64,000 nt of DNA from Eudorina sp. 2006-703-Eu-15 (Eukaryota; Chlorophyta; Chlorophyceae; Chlamydomonadales; Volvocaceae): positions 464,146-528,145 of the forward strand of contig BDSI01000020.1 in the NCBI GenBank assembly GCA_003117195.1. Reading direction: 5' to 3'. Shown one piece after another: positions 1 through 12,900 of this stretch. The position numbers were made by a program, and so were the translations under genes. Every line of letters starts with the position of its first letter. The first letter of the stretch is position 1. The notes beneath the pieces were generated by a model. That model saw only the letters and a program-made list of their open reading frames with translations. It was not told the origin of the DNA and searched no databases.

Positions 1-54
1 AAACCCTCCCTTCCCCTCTCCTCCCCGCCCTCCTCTCCCCTCCCCGGCCCTCAG

Positions 55-1993
55 GCTGCTTGCCCGCGAGGCGGACCTGCGGTTCAGTCTGGTGCGGGTG
101 CGGGAGAACGCGGAGAGCATCGCCTTCTACCGAGGTGGGTGGGTGGGCGGGTGGGATGGGTGGTTAATATGACAAGAGAAGGGAAACCCAGAAACGAACG
201 CCGGGTGGGTGGGTGGGTGGGTGGGGTGGGTGGTAACTCGAAGCCGTTCTCAACCGTGCGCTTCCCTCCTCCCCTCCCCCACGCTGACATCATCCTAACC
301 CCTCCCTTCCCTGACCGCTCGTTCCCTTCCCCGACCGCTCCAGGGGAGGCCGGTGAGCGGACCCGGGTGCTCTCCCGCCTGGACGCGGTGCTGGCGGTGG
401 CCGCGGACCGCATCCGCTGGTCGGCCCTGTACGACCTGTGGACGAGCGTGTACAGCTACGCCACCATCCTGGTGCCCTCGCTGCTCACTGCGCCGAGGTG
501 GGCGGGTGGGTGGGCGGGTGGGTGGGTGGGTGGGTCAGCGGATGAGTGGGTGAGTTGCGGCGCGGCCCGGTCGCCCCCAACCCGGGGAGCAATCAGGGGA
601 TGTGCCTGAGGTACGGAGGTTGCAGCGCGTGACCCTGTTATCACGTGTACGGCTCTCAGCGACTCCAGGGCGGGTGAAACGCAGCGCGTCTATCGGATCT
701 TCGGATGTGGGGTCGCCCCTCCCTGCTGCCGCGGCGACACGGCGTCGGGCTGGCTGGCGAGGATGTGTGCTGCGGCCCACCGGCCTCTGTTGCGGCCCCT
801 CCATCCCTCCTCCGAAGTGCACCCACCCACCCACCCAACGGGATGGGCCCCCCCAGGTACTTTGCGGGTGAGATCGAGTTCGGGGTGATCAGCCAGGCCT
901 CGTTCGCCTTCTCGCGCATCGATGCGGCGCTTTCCATCATCATCAACAACCTGGCGCAGATATCGGGGTTGGCGGTGGGTGCGGGTGCGGGTGCGCTTGG
1001 TTGGGGCGGGGCGGACCCCGGGGGGGCCCGGAAGGGTGCGGGGCAAACAGCCCAGAAGTGCCCCAAGTGCCGGCGTGCCGCGGTCGTGCGTGACTCCACC
1101 CGGTTTGTACTCGAGCTAAGTGGTATCCCCTATCCCGGCTGCACCCGTGACGTGGGTGGCACCCTCCGCCGGCCAGCCTATGTCCAGAGGGCTTTCCCCG
1201 CCTCTGCCCCCAGCCGTTGATGAGAGGTCACCGGATCGCGCCACGCGGTCGGTCGGCCGCCTGCCTGATCCGTGGCACCGGTTTCGGAGCGGCGGCGTTT
1301 GGGTGCCCCTGGTATCGGCGTCCCTCCGCCCCGTCGCCGGGCTGGGTGTGTCTGGGCTGTTTTTCTTTCTATTAGCCCTGTCGCCCTTCCGGGTGACTCG
1401 CACACGTCCGCTCCGGCTGTCTGGCCGTCCGGTCCGGCCGCCGGCCGCCCCCCCCCCCAGGCGGAGACGGAGCGGCTGGACGCGCTGATGGCGGCGATGG
1501 GCGGACTGACTGCGGGCGCCTCGGCCGCCGAGGCGGAGGGCAGCGGCAGGGGCAGGTCCGCGGGGGGGGGCCTTGGGGAGCTGGGAGCTGGGGTGCGGAG
1601 AGGAGGAGTGGGTTGAGTCGGGTGTTTACGAGGTTGCGCAGACTGCCGGTGGGATGGGTTGGGATGGGGTGGTGGTGGTGGTGGTGGATGTGGGACGGGT
1701 TGGGATGGGTGGTGGTGATGGTGGTGGTGGTATGGTTGGGAGTGGTCAGGCACATAGCAATGCGGGAGTTCAGGGGTGGGGCGGCAGCGGGCCAGTCGGC
1801 TCCTCCCCTCCCCGCGTGTGAGGACCGCGAGGAGGAGAGATCCCAGCGCCGGGTCGGCGCATCGCCGCTGAAGCTGAACAGTCAGCCTGATCTGGGGGGC
1901 GGTGGTTTCCGTCGTCGGGAATGGGGCTGTGGGTGGGGAGCTCCACGACGGGGGTTGTTCGCCGCACGCTACACCTGCCTGCCTACCTGCCTA

Positions 1994-2028
<35 letters not shown>

Positions 2029-4298
2029 ACCTGGCATCTCCTACCTACCCTAGAGCCTCGGCAAGGCAAAGCAGCACGCTCGAGCATAGGGTGGCGTGTC
2101 GTGCTGTCTGGTGTGGTGTGGTGTGGTTCATATGGCTGCAATTGTCAAACCTAACGACAACGAGTGCCTGGGCCCCTACCCGGAACTCCGCCCGCCCGCC
2201 CCTTGCCGCGCCTGCCCCTCCCTCCCCCCGCCCATGTCACAGTCGCAGCGCATCCGCTGCAGCCGCAGCAGCTGCCGCGGCGGCCGCGACGTCGCTGCTG
2301 CTCTCCTCTCCCGGGGGCGGCGATGTGATCCGGCGGCGCAGCGACCCCGAGCTGCGGGGACTGGTGCTGCAGCAGCTGCGGGTGCTGACCCCCAGCGGCT
2401 CCGGAGTGGGGGCGGCGGTCCGGGTGCTGGCCACCGACCTCACCCTCACGCTGGAACCGGGTGCGTGCGAGTCCGGGTGCTGCCGCGGAGTAAGATGAGG
2501 AGTATAGTTGGAAAAAACAAAGCAAAGCCGGATACGGTAGACAGGGCCGGGGAACTAAGCCTCCGGGCCGCCGACGGGCGATGCAATGAAGTGGTAAGAC
2601 ATGGGTAGCCGGTTGTTCAAATGGGTAGTCGGTTGTAAAAGGGGAAAAGGGGAAAGAGGTGACCCCTGCGAGCTGTGAGCTGCTCCCCTGCTTCCGCACA
2701 GCAGCAACATGGAACACCGACCGGGGGGTGTCGGCTGCCCCTGGGGGCGTCCGCCCGCCGCCACCTGCTCTGAGCCGCGCCGCCATCCCGCCGTCTCTTG
2801 TCCCTTCGCTGTCCCTTGTCCCTTCGCTGCTGTCGTGGACACGCCTTCGCCGTCCCTCGTCCCCGCACGCAGGCCAATCGCTGCTGGTGGTGGGGCCCAG
2901 CGGCTGCGGCAAGTCGTCGCTGCTGCGGGCCATCGCGGGGCTGTGGACGGCGGGCTCGGGCACAGTGGTGCTGCCCGGCGCGGGCCCCGCGACCCGCGGG
3001 TCGCCCCACCCGCACCCGCACCCGGTGTTCTTCCTGCCTCAGAAGCCCTTCATGCCGCTGGGCGACCTGCGCACGCAGCTCACCTTCCCCAGCGCCTCAC
3101 CCGCCGGTGGGTTCGCAGCTCCGCCTCCCTCCTCTCCCTGTCCATCCCCCTCCCCCTCCTCCACCCCCCCATCCCCTTCACACACACAGCCCCACACACA
3201 GACAGTGGCCCGGTGGGTGTCCCCGCGAAACGGATACCTACAGACTCGCGTTTGTACCCTTCCTTGCACCGCACCTCCGCAGGAACGAGTCCGCAGGGCT
3301 GCAAGGCCACGCAACCAACAACAGGGACATCACACCACCCCTCGTCCCCGCTTGGCATCCCGCGCGCCCAACATGCCCCAACATCCACCCACGTACCCTG
3401 TGACCATCCTCGCTGACCGTCGCTTACCTTCCTGCGGCGCTGACCCTCCAATGAAATACTCAGATGCTGGTCTGAGGCGCTAGTCGTTGGCGGCACAGTG
3501 CAACCCACGCCCACCAGTACGCCCCCTCAGTACGCCCCCACGCCCACCATTCATCCATTCTTGCAAATCTCTTTGGCCAGGTGCGGACGGCACGGCGTCC
3601 GGTTCCGGAGCGCCAGGCGGCTCCAGCGCGAGCCTGGACGAGCAGGAGCGCGCGCCGCTGCTGGCCGGGGCGTCCGAACGGGAGGGGCCAGGCGGATCAG
3701 AAGGGGGAGCGGCAGGCGACGGCGGGGCGGGGACTGCTCGCGGGTCGTCTTCTGCTGCTGCTGGGTCTGGCGGCGGCGGCGGTGGCGGTGGTGGCGGTGG
3801 GCTGCCGCTGACGGACGAGGAGCTCCTTGCGCTGCTGGATGACGTATGCCTACCCGACCTGGTGAAGAGGGTGAGAGCAGCAGGCGGGGGTTGGGGCGGG
3901 CAAATCCGCGTCGCTTGGCAGCGGCAGCAGCGGCAGCAGCAGCCCGATGATGGTCCCTGAAACGAGCGAGCTCAGTGGCATGTCCGGGGAGCGGGCTGAA
4001 GTACACCCACTGGACAAGGCGGTTGCTGATGAGGGCGGGCTACGCCTTACAGGCAGCCCCCGGCAGCCCTCGGCAGCCGAGCCGGGCGCGCGGAATAGTC
4101 ACAACAACACCTGAGAGAGAGAGAAGGAACCGGGATCTTGCGTCTTTGCGGTATGTCCTGCGGGGCCATACTGGACCCACCTGGCCGCCGCGGGCCCTCC
4201 GCGCTTCTGGACGCGGTGCCAGGGGTGCTGCGGCAGTTGCTGGTCAAGGCTGCCGGTGTGCCACCTCGGTGTGCGCTGTGCTTCGCGCGTGTGTGTGT

Positions 4299-4330
<32 letters not shown>

Positions 4331-5549
4331 GGTGCAGGTGGGCGGCCTGGATGTGGCTCTGGACTGGTCGTCGGTGTTATCGGTGGGGGAGCAGCAGCGG
4401 GTGGCGGTGCTCAGGCTGCTGGCGGCGGCGCCCACGCTGGCGTTCCTGGTGGGTGGGGTGGGGTGGGGTGGGGTGCGGCGCCCGCGAGGAGGAAGGGGTA
4501 GAGACCCGGTTAAGGAGGGCGAGCGGGTAAGGGCCAAAGAAGTAGAAAATGTGGGCTGCCGGGTAGTGGGGTGAAACGTGCCCGGCTGCGCCGTGTGCGG
4601 ACATGTGGGACCAAGGGGGGACCAACCCGCACAGAGGGGAGGTGTGGGACACCCGGGCTGGCTTGGCAGTGGGGGTCGAAGCGCATACAGAGGGTGGCCT
4701 GGTGGCCGCATGTCCATCTACGTGCCTTCGTGAGGGCTGGATGCTGATAGGGTCAGATCGCCGGGTCACGGGCCGGGCCTCGAGCAACATCAGCAGCAGC
4801 AGCAGCAGTATCAGCAAGGGTGTATCGTCATCAACGGCCCTTATCGTTATCGACTGGACGGCCCTGACATTGACGTCGACGTCGACGCCGCTCACTACGT
4901 ACATGTGGTCCCCACAGCCCCACGCCCCCGACCCCCACCACCCCCACCACTCCCCCACCACCGCCCCCACACAGGACGAGGCCACGTCCGCGCTGGACGG
5001 TCCGACCGAGGGGCGGCTGTACGGACTCATCCGGTGGGTGCAGGCTGGACCCACGGGTCGGGGCCTCACCACTGCCGCGGCGCGCGCGTCATCGTTCCGT
5101 CTTTTCATGTAGTATGTGTTCCTGCGTACACCGGCAACTGTTGGCCAATGTGTGTGAGTATGTGAAACAATCCTCCAATTTCCATCCTCCATCCTCCATC
5201 CTCTCAGTTGCGGGGCGTCTCCCGCGCCCCGCCCCACCCCGCCCTGCCACCCCCCACCCCCCCCCACACACACACGCTGCCCCTCTCCCCTTCCCCCCCC
5301 CTGCCTTCCCCGGCGCCGCACCGCCACCCCACGTCCCTTCACCGTCTCTGCACTCCCCCCTTTCCCCCCCTGCCCTCCTTTCCCACTCCCAGCAAGCGGG
5401 TGGGCTGCTACGTGTCCGTGGGTCACCGCATGCAGCTGCTGCAGCACCACACGCACGTCCTGGAGTGCCTGGGTGGGGGCACCTGGCGGCTGGACACATC
5501 GGCCGAGTACCAGCGCCGCATGGCGGCCGCCACTGGCCTGCACCCCTGA
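55..5549 (+). CDS. ABCD2/YddA-like half ABC transporter, 3' part
   Basis: This is the C-terminal half of a membrane half-transporter (one TMD plus one ATPase); the 5' end lies before the window. Exons: 55-134, 344-497, 857-974, 1461-(about 1560-1612), (about 2240)-2460, 2873-3106, 3581-3870, 4338-4448, 4975-5033, 5393-5549. Phases agree except at the unresolved exon 4/5 join. Exon 1 carries the conserved SLVRVRENAESIAFY loop of ABCD transporters. Walker A is GPSGCGKSS (exon 6), the Q-loop LPQKPFMPLGDLR, the signature LSVGEQQR (exon 8), the Walker B/D-loop edge DEATSALD (exon 9), and the H-loop YVSVGHR (exon 10). S(L/V)GEQQR plus SVGHR resembles bacterial YddA/SbmA and plant plastid ABCD2, rather than the LSGGEKQR of peroxisomal ABCD1. 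Substrate is unknown. A Gly/Ser-rich insert of about 60 residues sits between Q-loop and signature (exon 7). Confidence 0.92.
1972..2036. repeat. CCTGCCTAC/CTGC tetranucleotide-type tract in an intron
   Basis: Runs of CCTG and CCTAC repeat for about 65 bases inside the intron before exon 5 of the ABC transporter. It stays open in several frames, which creates spurious Leu/Pro/Ala/Cys-rich readings. Confidence 0.85.
4291..4330. repeat. (TG)n microsatellite in an intron
   Basis: A GT dinucleotide run ends about ten bases before the acceptor of ABC transporter exon 8. Confidence 0.9.
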
Positions 5550-8500
5550 CGGCACAGAGCCACGGCAGGTCGGGTCATGGGCAGGTCAGGCTCAGGACGG
5601 GCTCAGGACCGGTCAGGGCTGGGGCACTGGCTTACCTCTGCTGGCAGCGCACCGGGGGGCAACCGAGACCCATGGCTGGGTCCCGTGTTGCTGGTGCCGT
5701 ACGACCTCGCTGCCCAGGGCGGCGAAGCGCGCGACGGCACCAGGCGACGCACACGCAGCGGCTCTGGAAGCATATGCCACGCGGAGCGCTGGCCATCCCC
5801 CATCAGGCATCATTTCCTTATTTATTCTGTCTCCATCGGCGGGGACGGTCCTGCCGAGCTTATTAAGATGAGGCGTGACGGGCGGGGTCGGATGGTGCGT
5901 GCTGTTTGCATTCTCCTGGGCGAAGGCCGAGCGCAGTGGGCGGGTGGCGATGGGCCCTCGACGGCTGCTGGCTCGCTCTCAGGCCCCTTCTGTGAGGTCG
6001 TGGATCGGAGATCGACATGGGTAGCGGGTGGAAAAGGGGGCTTGAATCTGACTGGCGGGGCGTCGTTGTTGGGTGTGGGGGCGTTGCCCGCCGCGTGTGC
6101 GCGTCGAGGTGCGCTGTGATACCGCCTACAGCGGCGATCAAGGGACAGCGACGTTGCGTCCTACGGGCGGGAAGTCAGTGAGCCTTGGCGCGCGTGGAGT
6201 GAACATGCCCTGCCCTGCCCCGGGTGATTGCCTGCGGCACCCCGGGAGGGGGGCCCGGGGGTGATCAACCCAGGGCCGGGTTCTGCCGTACATGCGTCAA
6301 TTGAGAGCGGCCGTGCGGAGGTCGGGAATGGGGCGATACGGGGCCCTGGTCTCAACCGATGTATACGTCTGTCCTGCTTATGTGTGGGTTGCGACGACCT
6401 TTACATGGTGATCCACATCTATGAGCACGGCCGGTGTAGATCCGTGACCACAGCGCGCTTTGTGATTGATCGCGCTCGTAGTGGGCCCCTAGATGACGAG
6501 TGCTTCAGAGTAAGCGGTTACTTGTAGTCAACCTGCCGTATTATGTGCCGTGCCATCGTACTGCAGCGATTTGCAGTGCAGCGCCATCACTATCGTAGCG
6601 ATTCGCGCGCTGGACACGCCAGCAAGACACAGCCTGACGGAAGTTCCATCATGGAACGGCAGTCCGGGTGATCCCCTTCGACCGTCGTGAAATGAATTCG
6701 TTGGATCATCCATTTCTGGTGGTTACTCGGGAACACTCCGGGTACCGTAGTGTGAGAGTGTGTGTGACCCCCGGTACGAGGTACGCTCCAATGTAACGCG
6801 TGCCGTCGAGGGGGAGCCCCACCCGCATCGAGCTCATCTTGGCCCAGCCCACGTGCTTCAACGGCGCAACGGCATCGACACAGAGACCCAAAGAGATCGT
6901 CCCGGGGGTGACGCATCACCGCCGACCGAGGGCGACGGCATCACCGCCGGGTGAGAGGGTGACATCCCCCGGCAGCAGACCGGCAGCACAAGCGCCAGCT
7001 TGCCCGCCGGTTGCTTGATGCTTATGACGATACATTACGGTAACTGACATGTTAGTACTTTTACCGCCGAGGAACATTACGCGCCTCTGCGCCTCTGCGG
7101 CCTCCCATGTCGTCGCCCCCGACCCGGATCGTGGCTGCACAGCACCTCGCTTGAGACACTGGCCGGTCACGTGCGCCCATGAGGGTATCGTACACGTGCC
7201 GTACACGTGCCGGCGGGCCGCGGCCCGCACGCAGGACAGCGGCATCATCTCCTCCGCAGTGGAGCACCCCCCCCAGTTGTACACCTGCCCATCGACGAAC
7301 TGACTGACTGACTGACCGACTGACTGGTGCGTGGAGGGGCAATCACCCCGCCTCTCACCTCATCTTCGCGAGAAGGTGAAGCGCCGCCAGCAGCGCTCCC
7401 ACCCCATCACATCTAACCAGGTGAGCCAAACACCTCTTTAAGTTTGCCCATTCCATCCCATCCCATCCAACGGCCAATCGAAACCCAAAACGCGGCATGT
7501 AGTTGCGCTGCAGCGCCGCCTGGGACACAACCGGCAGCCTACCGTACTCCATGCGTCGCAACAATCTTCCCAACGTTTACGCATAGAAGCGCGCCGACGC
7601 TCGCCAACACTTTAGGTCAGCGCAGAGCAGGGATCTTTAGGTAGCTCCACACAGTACAAGAATCACCAACATGTCATACGACGGGTTGGCTGGGTAGGCC
7701 GTACGCCCAAACCTTATTACGTCTGCAAACTGATGAACCGTTTGCGCCGCGTGTGGGGCTAATACCTTCCGCCCACGGCGGCGCGAAAATGAATGCATGG
7801 CTGGCGGTCGGCGGTGCCAGCAAAGCAACGGCACTGGCGGCGGTCTGCGGGCGCCTAGCCACCATCTGGGATGGCACATCACAGTACTGCAGATGGGCGG
7901 TTGAGAAATGCGCCCACAGAGCGCTGCCGTCTTCGTCCCCATGGCCCCGCGGCGCCCTGTACAACCACAAACATGGCTCCCAGCCGCACATCCAGCCGCG
8001 TCTGCAGACCCGCCCATCGACCGCAGCATGACCGCCGGGTGCACACATACGGGTGCTCAAACCCCCTTTTAGAGGGCTATCAACGGCCAGCGACAAAGCC
8101 GCACGGGCGCGAGGCGGGCGCTGAAAGCAGGCACGCAAAGGTTAAACCAAGGCTAACGCGGCACCGTTCCACTCGTACTTCCGTACTACAGCAGCCACGC
8201 GACATGACCCGTTGCGATGATGCAGCGCGCTGGAAACCACCCATTTACCACCGTACATACGGTTAGACAGGCGGAGTGCCGTACCACCGGGGGCACGAAA
8301 GGCCACGCCCCGGGGCATGCGCCCGAGCGGCGGCGGACGTGGCCGGCGGGGGGCGTGTCCGCAGCCCTGGGGGCCCGCTCCCCCCGCCGGTGAAGATCCC
8401 TCTCTCTGAACGTCTGAAGGGCAAGGCGCACCGCTCAGACGTTTCTTCGGACTTCCGTCTGTGTCCTTCGACGTCCGCGGACGGGCGTGATGCGCAATAC

Positions 8501-8686
8501 ATGACTGTGCCAACACCAATGAGAGGAAGCAAACAAGTCCCAACACCCACGACGCCGGAGGAGCTTTCAACGTCCCAAACATCTTCATTCGGCGGTGCAA
8601 ATTCGCGACCCGGACCGCAACACGCGATGTGGCAAGCGCACCTCATCGATACCGACATCCACATCGACATCGTACACAATGTGCGA

Positions 8687-8821
8687 CGTACTTGTCAACT
8701 TATTTTCCTAACCCGTACTTGTTAACTTATTTTCCTAACCCGTACTTGTTAACTTATTTTCCTAACACGTACTTGTCAACGTATTTTCCTAACACGTACT
8801 TGTTAACTTATTTTCCTAACC
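8687..8821. repeat. 27-bp tandem repeat, 5 copies
   Basis: Five adjacent 27-base units start at 8687, 8714, 8741, 8768 and 8795. Each begins CGTACTTGT and ends TTTTCCTAAC plus one or two bases, with only a few substitutions. The unit is much richer in A+T than its surroundings. Confidence 0.95.
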
Positions 8822-9750
8822 CGGCCCGGCCCGGCGACAGACACCGCCTTGCGCCTCCGAAGATACAATATCTCATTTGTCCGTAAGCCGGCGGTGGTAA
8901 CGACCAAAAATGAGTGTACGACACAGTGATGGAGGGTACGTACGGCCAAGTGGTGGGGTTCGCTCACCCTGGCACGCCCCGTGACGGCTCCAGGGAAGCG
9001 GACGCGCACACGAGACCAAGGCAGCCGCGCGCAGCCGTGACCTCATCCAACCACTGCCCTCCCATCCGGTGCTTCTAGATGGCCCAGCGACGGAATCGGT
9101 TGGCCCTCCCACAGGCCTTCCCCGCATCACCACGTCCACCACCGGCCGTACCGTCATCATCGTCACAATCACGCACCCTGACCACCCGCGTCGGGCGGGT
9201 ACCATTTTTTTATTCAACGCCCTGACCCCCGCCGCCCTGATGGATCCGTGTGAGGTGCCCCGGAGGTCAAACCCCACCAGTCGCACTCTTCCCCCTTGTC
9301 GCGACTCGAGCTGTCTGTCACCCGCTCATCAGCATATGATTTGAGCAATGGAATCCGGGATCCGGAATCTGGCCTACGGCATCTGGGATCTGGGATTTGC
9401 ACACTAAATGTCGCTGCGACGACAGTCGGCAGCAGCTCTCCTCCTCTCCTTTTCTCTTCTCTTCCCACCAAACGGGCTCCGACGGAGGCCACCAAACCTC
9501 CCTCGGCACCACCGCACCAGCCACCGGGGCACCAGGCCCGCCAACCAGCCCCACGCCTCCCCGCACAACCCGCCAATGTGCAAGAAGTAGTAAGTCATGA
9601 ATCAATGAGTGCTACAGCGGACACGGAAGAAAGGATGCCTACGTCTGTGCCCGCCCACCTGCCGCGCCCCGCGGACAGAGCCACGGGGCGGACGCCTCCT
9701 GTGGGCTGTGGCACCGCAAGGCAGCGGACAACGAATAACAATAAGAGGGA

Positions 9751-9755
9751 TTACA
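9751..9755 (-). terminator. TGTAA polyadenylation signal of the permease gene
   Basis: TTACA on the plus strand is TGTAA on the minus strand, about 240 bases after the permease stop at 9991. TGTAA is the usual signal in volvocalean algae, and this spacing suits a normal 3' UTR. Confidence 0.55.
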
Positions 9756-9797
9756 ACCGCCAACATAACCATCCATCCAACCAAACACGCGGAGACG

Positions 9798-9808
9798 ACA
9801 CCACCACC

Positions 9809-9839
<31 letters not shown>

Positions 9840-9910
9840 CCAACACCACCAACAACAACGGGGCATCCACTACCACAACCACCACCAATGCGGCAACCAC
9901 CGCCAACGCG
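9798..9910. repeat. CCA/AAC triplet-rich tract
   Basis: A triplet-rich run reads as Thr/Asn repeats on plus and Val/Gly repeats on minus. It lies just beyond the permease stop, within its probable 3' UTR or 3' flank. Confidence 0.7.
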
Positions 9911-9990
9911 GCAAAGGCCACACACCCCACCCCTCCCCTCCCCTTCCCTTACCTCCTCGCCCCTCCCTCCTCACCTCATCTCGGTGGCAC

Positions 9991-12900
9991 TCACCCGTCC
10001 ACCAGGACCCCCAGTGAGCCGCTGGTGGCCGCCCCCAGCTCCCCCAGACTGGTCCCACCACCCGGCCCCGCGGCGGAGGTGGCACCGGCGGCCGCCAGGA
10101 GCGGCAGCAGCGTCAGCGCCCTCATGCTGTGAGCCGTCCAGCGGGACGAGCTGCATCGCTGGTTAGAATCATCCACCGCGCCGCCGCTGTACTGCATTAC
10201 TAAGGAGCCCGACATGCCCGCGCCATGCCCCGAGGCCGCGGCGGCGGCGGCGGCGGCGGCTCGGCGCTCCGCCAGCATCCGTACATCGGCCGCGGTGGCG
10301 AGTGCGCAGGAGCTGGAAGCGCCGCCGCCGCCGCCGCCGCCACCGCCTGCGCCACTGCCATTGGCGCTGCCGTAGAGGCCGCCGCCACCGCCGACGCTGC
10401 TGAGCTCACATCCGCCGCCGATACCGCTCCGCCTGTGGTGTCCGAGTGCCAGCAGGGGTCCCGACATCGAGCTGCGCTCCCCCGCCATAAGGCCCAGGAG
10501 GGCCCCCGGCGGCGGCGGCTGTAGCAGCATCGACTGCGACTGAGATCCGTACTGCGACTCAGATCCGTACTGCGACTGAGATCCGTACTGCGACTGAGCC
10601 CCATTCAGGGGCTGTGGTCCCGACCCCAAAACCAGCTTGGCGGAGGTGCCCCGCGGGGTGGAGGCCCGGCTCGGAGTCCAGGAGGGGAGCCACGAGCCGC
10701 CACCGCCACCGCCAGCCCCGGCCCCAGCCCAGCTCCCCAACCCCGCCCCAGCCCCCGGCATTCCCCGTTCCAAGTCCAGGCTACGTCGAGCGCCCCGCCC
10801 CTGGACCTTTCCGCTGCGACCCGAAGGGCTAGGCACACCCGACACCGACGTGGCTGCCGCCGCCGCCGCGGCGGCGGCGGCGTTGCGGTCCGCCGACAGG
10901 TATTGGCCCGGCCTGTCGGCGGCGGGCAGTGTGGCGGTGGCGCTGCCGGCGCCGCTGAGCAGCCACTCGCGAGGGCTCCGTCTCGGCACACGGACAGATG
11001 CCGGGGCGCGTGGCGCCGTCGGCATTGGACCGTCGTACAGTTCCCCCGGAGGTGGCGGTGGTGTTGGTGGCGGCGGTGCGGTAGCCATGTAGGAGCCCAC
11101 CACCAAGTCCACCGCGGGGGTCTTGGCGGCTGAGGGGCCGTCAGCGGCGGCGGCCGCGGCCGCGGCGCTGCTGTGCTGGCGGATGACCAGGGATTGGGAG
11201 GCGTCGAGGCCGAAGGCGACGGTGGTGTTGGTGGCGGTGGTGACAGTGGTGGTGGTGGTGGAGTTGGTGGCAGAGGCAGGACCCAACACGGTGCCGTCAG
11301 TGCTGCCTCCCGCCGGTCGCACGGCGGCGCCCGAGGCGGGACGGGGCCGGGAGGAGCGCTCCTCGGCTGCTGCTGCCGCTGCTGCTGCCGCCACCGCTGC
11401 TGCAGCGGCGGCTGTAGCGACAGCGGCGGAACTCCCGGGACCGACGCCTCCGCGGCTTCCTCGAGCCCGCAGACCCGACACGGACACCTCCTGCAGCCCC
11501 CTGCCTCTCACATCCCCATCCGAGCTCTGAGAGCCCCGCGCAAAGACCGCTCCGCGCTCCTCCCCCATCACCTCCGCCCCCGCCGCCGCCTCAACCTTCT
11601 TCTTTCTAGAGCTCAAGTCCCCCGAATCGCCCTCCCCCTCCCCCTCCTCTTCCCGGACGCGAGACGGCAGCTTCCGGATCCCCTCCCCGGCCCCCTCCCC
11701 CTTCTCCTCCGGGGGCCGCAGGCTGGTGTCCTTGACCCGCTCCGCCGCCGCCTTGGCCAGGTCGGACGGCAGCACGTCCTGGAACTGGCCCAGGTTGGCC
11801 CGGGGGCCTACGGGGAGGGGGGCAGCGAGGGGAGGCCGAGGGAAGCGAGGCGCGGGGTCAGGGTGGAGGGGTCCCGGGTCAGGGGGGAGATTCCGCTGTC
11901 TTGGCTGATTGGTGATTGGTTTAAGGGGGGGTGCCGTGCGGGAGCCGCAGAGAGCGCATTGGGGCGAGGGGGCAGGGGGGAGGGCTTGTGCCATATGGAT
12001 ACGAGCCAGAGGTTGGAGGGCTTCGGGGCTCGACTATTGAAGAATTGGATATCGAAAGCTTCTTCGCAATGCCCCGGGGGATGACTCGCCGCAGCTGAGC
12101 GGACGTCAACACCTACCGATAATGTACCAAAGGTGTCAACGGACTAACCGGCCAACTAACCAAATGATACGGCAAACGCACCTTGGAACCAGTACCTGAC
12201 GCCGTACTTGGGGAAGAAGTACCTGCGGGGGTGGGGAGGAGGCAGTGGTGGCGGTGGATTACATCTTGTGCCTCGTTGGTGGCCGTTAGGTAGTTGGGCA
12301 CATGGGCAGTTGGGCTGTTGGCAGTTGGCAGTTGGGCCACGGTGCGGATCTTTCCACTCCACTCTAGGTGAAGAGGGGCTGTCCTCGGCAGTGGGGGTCG
12401 TTATGCTGGTGGTGGCGGTGGTAATGCGAGAGGTGGTTCCGAGGTCGTCCTCGTGGCCCCATTGGCCTCGTTTGAACGTTTAAACTCGTCGACCATACGA
12501 GTCGACATGCGCATCTATCCCCCCAACCCACCAGCAGCTCAAGTGAGCCCCACAGGTCTTCACCCCCCACCCCGTCCCCACCACCCCGTCTCCCTCCTGC
12601 CCTCCATCAAGACTTCACATAACCCTAGAGTCACACCCCCGCCGTCTCCCCACCGGCCCCCCGCGCCCCCGGCCTCACCACGCCAGCAGCAGCGCCACCA
12701 CCCCCGCCAGCATGGGTCCCGACCAGTTGCAGTTCTGAGGGGTCACCGGGAAGGTGCCTGGGAGCGCCAACAGCACCACCACCGCCACCATCCACACCGC
12801 CGACAGCAGGTTGTTGGCGGTGGACAGACGCGGGCGCAGGTGGAAGGGCCCGGCAAGGAACTCGCGACGGCCGTACAAAAGTCTGGCCGAGAGGGGTATA

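Larger units (their letters stand above)
5550..9990. other. Intergenic region between two 3' ends
   Basis: No gene is supported here. It lies between the stop of the plus-strand ABC transporter and the stop of the minus-strand permease, so it holds two 3' UTRs. Plus-strand TGTAA at 6792-6796 is the first candidate polyadenylation signal for the transporter, implying a long 3' UTR. Several stretches read open with GC-rich third positions (about 6291-6504 plus, about 6706-6891 minus) but match no family and lack a full exon chain. The region also holds a 27-bp tandem array and a CCA/AAC-rich tract (about 9798-9910). Confidence 0.7.

Noticed and set aside
1040..1380. Reading the inverted pair in ABC intron 975-1460 as a complete transposon
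   Set aside because: No transposase, and the left partner is only a partial match. It is reported as a repeat observation instead.
4138..4260. Open stretch with LLDAVPGVLRQLLVKAAG before ABC exon 8
   Set aside because: The ATPase domain is continuous from exon 7 (LPDLVKR) into exon 8 (VGGLDVALDW) without it, and no matching splice sites are seen.
8142..8600. Minus-strand ORF with a signal-peptide-like start (GLVCFLSLVLAQS)
   Set aside because: The rest is low-complexity and matches no family. It lies in intergenic DNA with no supporting context.
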